Shown here piece by piece: positions 57,748 through 64,000 of a stretch of DNA of 64,000 nt. This DNA is from Nocardioides marmotae (GTDB lineage Bacteria > Actinomycetota > Actinomycetes > Propionibacteriales > Nocardioidaceae). Where the stretch lies: positions 496,001 through 560,000 of the forward strand of contig NZ_CP053660.1 in the NCBI RefSeq assembly GCF_013177455.1, given 5' to 3'. Under the pieces are notes generated by a model. It did not search any database. It was not told the DNA's origin and saw only the letters and a list, made by a program, of their open reading frames with translations. The first letter of the stretch is position 1. Each line of letters opens with the position of its first letter. A program made the position numbers and the translations under genes.

Positions 57748-59201
57748 CGCTGCCGCAGGGGTACGCCGTCCGGCTCAGCAAGGACGCGATCGGCCTGGCT
57801 GGCCGTGCGGTGCTCGTGGGCGGATCACCTCTCACCGCCATGCGGTTGTCCGCGCGAGCGCAGCAGCTCCTGACGCACCGCACCGTCGTGGTCGGGGATC
57901 CCCCGAGCGCCCAGCTCGTCGAGAGACTCCTGGCCACCAACCTCGCCGCCCCCGTGGTGGAGCGCCTCGCTCCGGTGCCGGCGGCGGAGCTGACAGTCGT
58001 CATCCCGGTCCGGGACCGTCCCGCCCAGCTCGGCCGGGCCCTGGCGGGGTTGACCGAGGTGCGTCGTCTCGTGGTCGACGACGCCTCGGAGGACCCGGCC
58101 GCGGTCGCTGAGGTCGCCCGCCGGTTCGGCGCGACGTACCTTCCCCTGCACCACAACCTCGGCCCCGCCGGCGCGCGAAACGTGGGTCTTCGACACGTCC
58201 TCACGCCGTACGTCGCGTTCGTCGACTCCGATGTCGAGACCACGACCGGGGACCTCCTCGCGCTCACCCGGCACTTCGCCGATCCCTCGGTGGCGCTGGT
58301 CGGGCCCCGGGTGGTCGGGCGCAGCAGGTCCGCGCGGCCCCGCTGGTTCGAGACCTACGACGAGGTCGCCTCCTCCCTGACCCTGGGTCGGACCCCGGCC
58401 AGCGTCCGCCCCGGGGCGGCCGTCGCCTGGCTGCCGAGCGCCTGCCTCGTCGGCAGGACCGCCGCGCTGGGCGCCGGCTTCGACGAGAGGATGCGGGTGG
58501 GGGAGGACGTCGACCTGGTCTGGCGATTGATCGCCGACGGCCACCGGGTGCGCTACGACCCCACCGTCCAGGCCCCTCACGACACCCGATCCACCCTCGG
58601 CGGCTGGCTCGGCCGCAAGGCGTTCTACGGCACCGGCAGTGGCCTGCTCGGTGCGCGGCACGGTCAGGCCGTGGCTCCGGCGATCCTGAGCCCTACGTCC
58701 GCCGTGGCTGGCGCCGCCCTGCTCGTGGCCAGGCCGCGCCTCCTGCCGCTCGGCCTCGTCGGCCTGGTCTGGGGGGCGCGATCCGTCGCCCGGGTGCTCC
58801 CCGACGTACCGGGCCGCGGCCCGACGTCAGCACGGATCGCAGCGCGCGGGCTCGGGTGGGCGGTGCGCCAGGAGTCGGCGCTGCTGGTGCGGCACTGGTG
58901 GCCGGCCGCTGCCGTGGTCGCACCGTTCTCCCGCAACCTGCGACGCGCGCTGGGGGTCGCGCTGCTCGTCGACACCGCGGTGATGGTCGCCGAGCACGTC
59001 GAGGACCGGGCGCGCCTACGGCCTTCGGCCCTCCTCGCCCGCCGGCTCGACGACCTTGCGTACGGTGCGGGCCTCTGGAGGGGGGCGCTGGCCGCTCGAT
59101 CGGCACAGGCGCTGCTGCCCCGGGTGCCGAGATCGCCAGGCCGCAGCCGACGGAACACCTCCGCGGCCACCTCCGCTCGGTCGCGACCTGCCTGCCCCTG
59201 A
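57744..59201 (+). CDS. mftF: MftF, mycofactocin glycosyltransferase
   Basis: A 485-residue GT2-family glycosyltransferase. LTVVIPVRDRPAQLGRAL near residue 88, RRLVVDDASEDP near residue 105 and VAFVDSDVE near residue 153 are the nucleotide-sugar site, with WLPSACLVGR and RMRVGEDVDLVWRL completing the acceptor side. MftF adds a beta-1,4-glucan chain to the cofactor. Two hydrophobic segments are near the C-terminus. The end (RNTSAATSARSRPACP) is unusual and lies against the duplicated fragment starting three bases later, so the last residues may be altered by the junction. Confidence 0.93.
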   Translation: MTLPQGYAVRLSKDAIGLAGRAVLVGGSPLTAMRLSARAQQLLTHRTVVVGDPPSAQLVERLLATNLAAPVVERLAPVPAAELTVVIPVRDRPAQLGRALAGLTEVRRLVVDDASEDPAAVAEVARRFGATYLPLHHNLGPAGARNVGLRHVLTPYVAFVDSDVETTTGDLLALTRHFADPSVALVGPRVVGRSRSARPRWFETYDEVASSLTLGRTPASVRPGAAVAWLPSACLVGRTAALGAGFDERMRVGEDVDLVWRLIADGHRVRYDPTVQAPHDTRSTLGGWLGRKAFYGTGSGLLGARHGQAVAPAILSPTSAVAGAALLVARPRLLPLGLVGLVWGARSVARVLPDVPGRGPTSARIAARGLGWAVRQESALLVRHWWPAAAVVAPFSRNLRRALGVALLVDTAVMVAEHVEDRARLRPSALLARRLDDLAYGAGLWRGALAARSAQALLPRVPRSPGRSRRNTSAATSARSRPACP

Positions 59202-59203
59202 GG

Positions 59204-59591
59204 ACCGGGTCGCCGAGCTGTGGGGCCGCCTCGCCACCGGCGAGCGCGAGCGGTTCCTGCGCGAGGTCGCCGGCGACTGGGGCGTCCGCCGCCACCGGAT
59301 CCACGCCGCCTGGATCGTCAACTGCACCGGCCCCCGCTCTGACGTCCGCACGCTGGGCAACCCGGTCCTCGACTCGCTCCTGGGTGCGGACGGCGGGCCG
59401 GCGCTGGCGACGACCGACCCGCTCGGGCTCGGGCTGACCACCTCCGAGGGCCGGCTCGTCGGGCCCGACGGCGAGCTCCAGCCGGTGTGGACCCTCGGGG
59501 CCCTGCGCCGCGGCGAGCTGTGGGAGTCCACGGCGATCCCCGAGATCCGCGTGCAGGCCGAGCGGCTGGCCGGCGACCTCGCCGCGGTCGC
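59204..59591 (+). pseudogene. Truncated copy of the 2320-3777 FAD protein gene
   Basis: A 388-bp fragment matching 3227-3746 in the same orientation, with a single exact 132-bp deletion at the CCGGAT repeats. It lacks the start and the first two thirds of the gene and runs out of homology before the native stop, so it cannot make the parent protein; in frame it would continue to 59709. It abuts the mftF stop (59199-59201) and ends 16 bases before the stop of the next gene on the other strand. Confidence 0.88.
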
Positions 59592-59606
59592 CGCCTGGTC
59601 CGCCGG

Positions 59607-61877
59607 TCAGGCTGCCGGGCCCTCCATCGATGGAGCCGCCGCGTCGACCACCGCGTCGACCGCCGGGTCGATGAAGAAGTTGTCGTGGAACAGCCCGGTG
59701 GGGTCGTAGCGCCGCTTGAGCTCGCGCAGCCGGGCGAGGTGCGCGGGTGGGAAGGCGCGCTCGATCCACCGGGCTCCGGTGCCGGTCTCGAAGCTGAGGT
59801 AGCTCCCGGACAGGTGCGGGGCGAGCCGCTCCCAGGCAGCGTCGAACGCTCCGCCGCCGCCGAAGGCCGCGAGGGAGAACGCCGCGCCGCGCCCGGCGTA
59901 CGCCGTGGCCGCGCTCGGCACGTCGGCGACCGCGCCACCCACGGCGCGGATCGAGAAGAAGGGCGACGTCCCGGTGTCGAGCAGGTCCGCGACCTCGACC
60001 GCGAGGACGGGGGTGAGGTGGTCGGCCAGACCCGAGTGGCTGCGGGGCTCGCCGCGCCCGCGCTGCGGCTCGCTGGTGTCGAACATGCCCATCAGCTGGT
60101 CGTAGGTCGTGAGCACGACCTGTTGCTGCACCAGGGGCGCGATCTCCGCGATCGGCCGCAGGCACGCGACCACGGTGTCGGGATCCGCGGAGTCGACGAC
60201 CAGGAGCGCCTGGCCGATCCGTCGCCCGCCCTGCCGTGCGCCCAGGATCACCTGGCCGGTGACCCTGCGGTCCGCGGCCTCGATCTCGCGGCCCCAGCGC
60301 ACCAGGAAGTCCGCCGTGTCGGTGGCGTCGAACGCGAGCTGGGCGAAGGCGATCGTGCCCACGCGGGCGGCGGTCAGCTCGAAGGAGGTGGCGATCCCGA
60401 AGTTGGCGCCCGCGCCGCGCACGCCCCAGAACAGGTCCGGCTCGTCGTTGGCGCTGGCGCGGACGACCCGGCCGTCGGCCAGGACCATCTCGACCCTGGT
60501 GAGGTGGTCGATGGTGAGGCCGTGGCTGCGGGCGAACCAGCCGATCCCGCCGGCGGTCGCGAGCCCGCCGACGCCCACGCCGCCGAAGTCGCCGCTGCTG
60601 ATGGCGAGGCCGTGCGGCGCGAGCGTGCGGGCGACGTCGGCCCACCGGGCGCCGGGCCCGAGCCGGACCCGTCCGGCGCCGGGGTCGATGACCTCGACCG
60701 CGTCCAGCGCGCTGACGTCGATGACCAGCCCGCCCCGGTTGAGCGAGCGGCCGGAGATGCCGTGCCCGCCGCTGAGGACGCCGAGCGGCAGCTCGCGGTG
60801 GTCGCGGGCGACGGCGACGGCATGCCGTACCTCGGCGACGTCGCGCGGGCGGAGGACGAGCCCGGGCGCGCCGCCGCGGAGGTAGCTCGACGTGTAGCGG
60901 GGGTACGCCGGGTCGCCCGGCTCGACCGCGCGCTCGGCCAGCTCTGGCGGCAGGTCGTCGTAGCCGATCCCGGGCAGCCGCCTCGCCAGGGCGGAGCCGC
61001 CGCGGACCCTGCCGCGCTCGCGCAGCCCGCCGCTCACGCGCGCCTCGCCCACGCGCTCGCGGACCTCGCTGGTCAGCGCCGCGAAGCGGCGCAGGTCGTC
61101 CTCGTCGTCGCCGATCACGATGAAGGTGCTCACCCCGTCCTCGGTGGCGAGGCGGACGATCTCGTCGGCTTCGGTGTCGGGGGTGATGTTGAGCAGCCGC
61201 ACGACCTCCGCGGGGTCGCGGTCGACCGCCCGGGCGGCCTCGTCGATCACGCGCATCCCCCGAGCGAGGTCGCCGGGCTGGAGGTAGGGCAGCGAGGGGA
61301 GCCAGCCGTCGGCGGCCCGGCCGACCAGGCGCAGCATCCGCGGCTTGAGCGCCCCGAGCCAGATCGGTACGGCGTGGGCGGGGGCCGGACCGCGCTTGGC
61401 GCCGTGGATCCGGTGGTGGGCGCCGTCGACCGCGAGGACCGACCGGTCGGCGGTGTCCCAGACGCCACGGATGACCCTGATCGCCTCGGCGAGGGCGTCC
61501 ACCGCGTCGCCGGGGGCGAGTCGCGTGCCGCCGTACGCCTCGATCGCATCCCAGAACCCGCCGGCGCCCAGGCCCAGCGCGACGCGGCCGCCGGAGAGGA
61601 GGTCGAGGCTGGCGACCGACTTCGCGAGCACGGCCGGCGGGCGCAACGGCAGGTTGAGGACGTTGCCGGAGAGGTGGATCCGCTCGGTGCGTGCCGCGGC
61701 GTAGGACATCAGCGTCCAGGTGTCGAGGAAGGACGGCTGATAGGGGTGGTCTTGGAACGTCGCGAGGTCGTAGCCGAGCTCCTCGCTGAGGACCACGAGC
61801 TCGACGGGCCGCGCCGGGGTCGCGGCCGTCGGGGTGATGAAGGTGCCGAAGCGCAAGGGGTGACCGTAGTCGGGCAT
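59607..61877 (-). CDS. Fusion of LLM-class oxidoreductase and FAD-linked oxidase
   Basis: A 756-residue two-enzyme fusion. Residues about 1-290 are a luciferase-like F420/FMN oxidoreductase (LRFGTFITPTAATPARPVE, GALKPRMLRLVGRAADGWLPSLPYL). Residues about 320-756 are a PCMH/BBE-type FAD oxidase with the covalent-His motif VLSGGHGISGRS, DFGGVGVGGLATAGGIGW, LFWGVRGAGANFGIATSFE and the tail YDPTGLFHDN. The frame is open through both with no stop, so the fusion is real at sequence level. ATG 61877 is chosen; it is divergent from an HxlR regulator that may control it. Confidence 0.88.
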   Translation of the reverse strand: MPDYGHPLRFGTFITPTAATPARPVELVVLSEELGYDLATFQDHPYQPSFLDTWTLMSYAAARTERIHLSGNVLNLPLRPPAVLAKSVASLDLLSGGRVALGLGAGGFWDAIEAYGGTRLAPGDAVDALAEAIRVIRGVWDTADRSVLAVDGAHHRIHGAKRGPAPAHAVPIWLGALKPRMLRLVGRAADGWLPSLPYLQPGDLARGMRVIDEAARAVDRDPAEVVRLLNITPDTEADEIVRLATEDGVSTFIVIGDDEDDLRRFAALTSEVRERVGEARVSGGLRERGRVRGGSALARRLPGIGYDDLPPELAERAVEPGDPAYPRYTSSYLRGGAPGLVLRPRDVAEVRHAVAVARDHRELPLGVLSGGHGISGRSLNRGGLVIDVSALDAVEVIDPGAGRVRLGPGARWADVARTLAPHGLAISSGDFGGVGVGGLATAGGIGWFARSHGLTIDHLTRVEMVLADGRVVRASANDEPDLFWGVRGAGANFGIATSFELTAARVGTIAFAQLAFDATDTADFLVRWGREIEAADRRVTGQVILGARQGGRRIGQALLVVDSADPDTVVACLRPIAEIAPLVQQQVVLTTYDQLMGMFDTSEPQRGRGEPRSHSGLADHLTPVLAVEVADLLDTGTSPFFSIRAVGGAVADVPSAATAYAGRGAAFSLAAFGGGGAFDAAWERLAPHLSGSYLSFETGTGARWIERAFPPAHLARLRELKRRYDPTGLFHDNFFIDPAVDAVVDAAAPSMEGPAA

Positions 61878-61940
61878 GGCCCCAGCATCCGCCGCTCCGC
61901 GGCGGGGATCAATAGCGGGTAAGCAGGTTACTATCGGTAA

Positions 61941-62285
61941 GTGACTTCGAGCAGCGCCCCCGTCCGCCGCGACCGGATCGACGACGCCACCTGCCGAGAG
62001 GCGACTGCGGGACTGGAGTTCGTGGGCCGCCGCTGGACCGGGGCGATCCTGCTCGCCATCGGCCGCGGGGCCTCCCGGTTCGGCGAGATCGAGGCGGCCG
62101 TCGAGGGGCTCTCTGCGCGCATGCTCAGTGCGCGTCTGCGCGAGCTCGAGCAGCACGACCTCGTGGAGCGCGAGGTCATCCCGACGACGCCGGTCTCGGT
62201 GCGCTACCGGCTGACGCCGCGTGGGCGCGACCTGCTCGCGGCGATGCAGCCCCTGGTGGCCTACCACCTGCGCTGGGGCGACTGA
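61941..62285 (+). CDS. HxlR-family regulator
   Basis: A 114-residue winged-helix protein: DATCREATAGLEFVGRRWTGAILLAIGRGASRFGEIE, then LSARMLSARLRELEQHDLVEREV, matching the HxlR core. It has an N-terminal Cys (in DATCRE) that is used as a thiol/aldehyde sensor in some relatives. GTG 61941 is divergent from the fusion gene across a 63-base AT-rich gap containing GGTAAGCAGGTTACTATCG, a likely operator. It probably regulates that gene. Confidence 0.88.
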   Translation: MTSSSAPVRRDRIDDATCREATAGLEFVGRRWTGAILLAIGRGASRFGEIEAAVEGLSARMLSARLRELEQHDLVEREVIPTTPVSVRYRLTPRGRDLLAAMQPLVAYHLRWGD

Positions 62286-62409
62286 CGCTCCTGCCCGCCG
62301 GCGGCCCGCGGCCCTCCGTCCGGCGGTCCGGCCCCCTCGTTATTTCCCGACGCGGTGTCGGTAACATGGAGACATGATGTCGGCAACCCGTCCTGGACGG
62401 TGAGGACCC

Positions 62410-63540
62410 ATGTTCCTCGCCGCACGTGAGCTCGTCTTCGCCCGTGGCCGCTTCGCCCTCATGGGCCTGGTGGTCGCGCTGATCTCCCTGCTGATGGTGC
62501 TGCTCAGCGGCCTGTCCGTCGGTCTGGTGAACGACGGCGTCTCCGGACTCCAGCGCCTGCCCGTGACCTCCTTCGCCTTCCAGCAGGACATCTCGAAGGA
62601 CTCCGCCTTCTCCCGCAGCGTCGTGGACGGCGAGGCCGTGCGGACCTGGGCCGAGCAGCCCGGCGTCGCCGCGGCCGAGCCCTTCGGCAACACGCTGGTC
62701 AACGCCCGCACCGACCGTGACGTCGAGATCGACCTGGCGCTGTTCGGGATCGACCCGGGCGGCATGCTCGACCCCGACCCCGTCGAGGGTCGGACGCTGG
62801 CCGGCGAGGGCGAGGCCGTGGTCAGCATGACCGCGCACGAGGAGGGCGTCGAGGTCGGCGACACGCTGGTGCTCGAGCCCGCCGGCGCCGAGATCGAGGT
62901 CGTCGGCATCCTGGCCGACCAGCACACCTACGGCCACGTCGACGTCGCGTACGTCGCCCTGCCCACCTGGCAGGAGGCCAAGGCCGGCGTCCGCGAGGGC
63001 GACGTCGTGCCCGACCGCGTCTACGACGAGCTGACCGCGGTCGCCGTCCAGGCCGAGTCCGGGGAGGAGGTCGACCTCGCGGCCGGTGACGACGCCGCGG
63101 GCACGACCTCGATGACGCTGGAGCAGTCCTACGGCGCCTCGCCCGGCTACACGGCCGAGACCTCCACCCTCCAGCTCATCCAGGGCTTCCTCTTCGTCAT
63201 CTCCGCGCTCGTCGTGGGCGCGTTCTTCACCGTGCTGACCGTCCAGCGGCGCCAGGAGATCGCGGTGCTCCGCGCGATGGGGGCGAGCACCGGCTACCTC
63301 GTGCGCGACAGCCTGCTCCAGTCCCTCGTGCTGCTCCTCGTCTCCGCCGCGGTCGGCGTCGGGGCGGGGGTCGCCCTCGGGGCCGCGATCGGCTCGACGC
63401 CGATGCCCTTCGCGCTCGAGGCCGCGCCGATCATCGGCGCGACCGTGCTCCTCGTGGTGCTCGGCGTCCTCGGCGCCGCCGCCGCCGTCGTCCGCATCAC
63501 CCGTGTCGACCCGTTGACCGCCCTGGGAGGCAGCCGATGA
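62410..63540 (+). CDS. ABC transporter permease (MacB/FtsX type)
   Basis: A 376-residue permease. One N-terminal membrane helix (FALMGLVVALISLLMVLLSG) precedes a large extracellular domain (residues about 50-255, with GNTLVNARTDRDVEIDLALFG), then three C-terminal helices including VVGAFFTVLTVQRRQEIAVLRAMGASTGYLVR and a final pair. This is the MacB/FtsX layout used by mechanotransmission exporters. It overlaps the ATPase gene by four bases. The upstream 124 bases contain TCGGTAACATGG but no identified regulator gene. Confidence 0.88.
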   Translation: MFLAARELVFARGRFALMGLVVALISLLMVLLSGLSVGLVNDGVSGLQRLPVTSFAFQQDISKDSAFSRSVVDGEAVRTWAEQPGVAAAEPFGNTLVNARTDRDVEIDLALFGIDPGGMLDPDPVEGRTLAGEGEAVVSMTAHEEGVEVGDTLVLEPAGAEIEVVGILADQHTYGHVDVAYVALPTWQEAKAGVREGDVVPDRVYDELTAVAVQAESGEEVDLAAGDDAAGTTSMTLEQSYGASPGYTAETSTLQLIQGFLFVISALVVGAFFTVLTVQRRQEIAVLRAMGASTGYLVRDSLLQSLVLLLVSAAVGVGAGVALGAAIGSTPMPFALEAAPIIGATVLLVVLGVLGAAAAVVRITRVDPLTALGGSR

Positions 63541-64000
63541 CCGCCGTGCTCCACCTCGACCACGTCTCGCTCGTCCACAGCGACGGCGACGACCACGTCA
63601 CCGCCCTGGACGCCGTCGACCTCGAGGTCGCCGCCGGCGAGCTCGTCGCCGTCGTCGGGCCCTCCGGTGCCGGCAAGTCCAGCCTGCTCGCCGTGGCCGG
63701 TGCGCTCATCCCGCCGACCTCCGGCACGGTGCGGGTCGGCGGCGTCGACCTCGCGGGGCTCTCCTCGCGCAAGCTCACCGCGCTGCGGCGCGAGCGGATC
63801 GGGTTCGTCTTCCAGACCGGCAACCTCGTGCCGGCGCTGACCAGCCTCGACCAGGTCCGCCTGCCGCTGACCTTCGGCAAGGTCGAGGACCCCCGCGACC
63901 CCGCGGAGCTGCTGGCGGAGGTCGGGATGGCGCACAAGGCGGGCAGCCGCCCCCACCAGCTCTCCGGCGGCGAGCGCCAGCGGGTGGGCATCGCCCGCGC
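63537..64000 (+). CDS. ABC transporter ATP-binding protein (partial, cut by window end)
   Basis: The first 154 residues of a MacB/LolD-type ATPase. Walker A is GPSGAGKSSLL near residue 42, followed by QTGNLVPALTS (Q-loop) and SGGERQRVGIARA (signature) at the window edge. Walker B lies beyond 64000. ATG 63537 overlaps the permease stop, so the two are one exporter unit. Confidence 0.93.
   Translation, partial: MTAVLHLDHVSLVHSDGDDHVTALDAVDLEVAAGELVAVVGPSGAGKSSLLAVAGALIPPTSGTVRVGGVDLAGLSSRKLTALRRERIGFVFQTGNLVPALTSLDQVRLPLTFGKVEDPRDPAELLAEVGMAHKAGSRPHQLSGGERQRVGIAR

Larger units (their letters stand above)
3778..59203. other. Putative catabolic genomic island
   Basis: The segment between the two direct repeats holds nearly all the catabolic genes, the recurrent CAAAC-N4-GTTTG operators and the mycofactocin locus, while the genes outside it are unrelated housekeeping or exporter genes. 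No integrase, transposase or att core was found in the window, so the mechanism of acquisition is not shown. The island call is inference from the repeat and the abrupt functional change at both ends. Confidence 0.4.

Noticed and set aside
59056..59709. 217-residue rightward frame containing the FAD-gene fragment as a real gene
   Set aside because: Its start lies inside mftF in another frame and its end overlaps the opposite-strand fusion gene; it is a truncated remnant.
1..64000. Insertion sequences, transposases, phage genes or CRISPR arrays
   Set aside because: No transposase, integrase or Cas-like protein and no regularly spaced repeats were found.

Overview
The window is high-GC DNA with strong actinobacterial character: many GTG starts, 1-4 bp start/stop overlaps, candidate leaderless promoters, and a complete mycofactocin locus. 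The gene mix suits a soil actinomycete, perhaps Nocardioides-like or Rhodococcus-like. That placement is inference from gene content; there is no rRNA or other taxonomic marker here.

Layout. (1) 1-3777 looks like ordinary chromosome: carbamate kinase, a YajQ-family protein, tRNA-Tyr, and an FAD/NAD(P)-binding protein. (2) 3.8-59.2 kb is a dense catabolic region in three parts. 3.9-13.3 kb holds a Rieske ferredoxin with its reductase, two MmgE/PrpD proteins, a GntR regulator, and a divergent acyl-CoA dehydrogenase/CoA-transferase versus CitE-lyase/MaoC-hydratase module resembling C5-dicarboxylate (itaconate/mesaconate) breakdown, then a KstR2-like TetR regulator. 13.3-46.2 kb holds an acyl-CoA synthetase, enoyl-CoA hydratase, several SDRs, four further acyl-CoA dehydrogenase-type or thiolase genes, SnoaL-like proteins, a flavin reductase with an IclR-like tail, an MFS exporter, a ferredoxin-P450-ferredoxin-SDR-aldehyde dehydrogenase cassette, a ketosteroid-dehydrogenase-like flavoprotein, a 2-oxoglutarate dioxygenase and an oligopeptide-type ABC importer. 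46.2-59.2 kb holds a second oxidation cassette (FAD oxidase, P450, luciferase-like monooxygenase, ferredoxin, aldehyde dehydrogenase) followed by the mycofactocin operon mftR/mftABCDE-SDR-mftF. (3) 59.6-64 kb returns to chromosome-like genes: a luciferase-like/FAD-oxidase fusion, an HxlR regulator, and a MacB/FtsX-type ABC exporter cut by the window end.

How the parts fit (inference). P450s hydroxylate a hydrophobic, perhaps steroid- or terpenoid-like, substrate; mycofactocin-coupled SDRs and aldehyde dehydrogenases take the alcohol to an acid; the synthetase makes the CoA ester; and the acyl-CoA dehydrogenases, hydratase, SDRs and thiolase shorten it. The substrate cannot be named from sequence alone.

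Two structural signals go beyond gene calling. First, a 14-bp inverted repeat, CAAAC-N4-GTTTG, recurs at about 13 positions, nearly all in front of the catabolic transcription units and also before the TetR gene, which suggests one regulon across about 45 kb. Second, a 388-bp copy of the 3' part of the FAD protein gene (97-98% identical by my alignment, with one exact 132-bp in-frame deletion) lies directly after mftF. The two copies are direct repeats bracketing the catabolic region and mark it as a probable genomic island.
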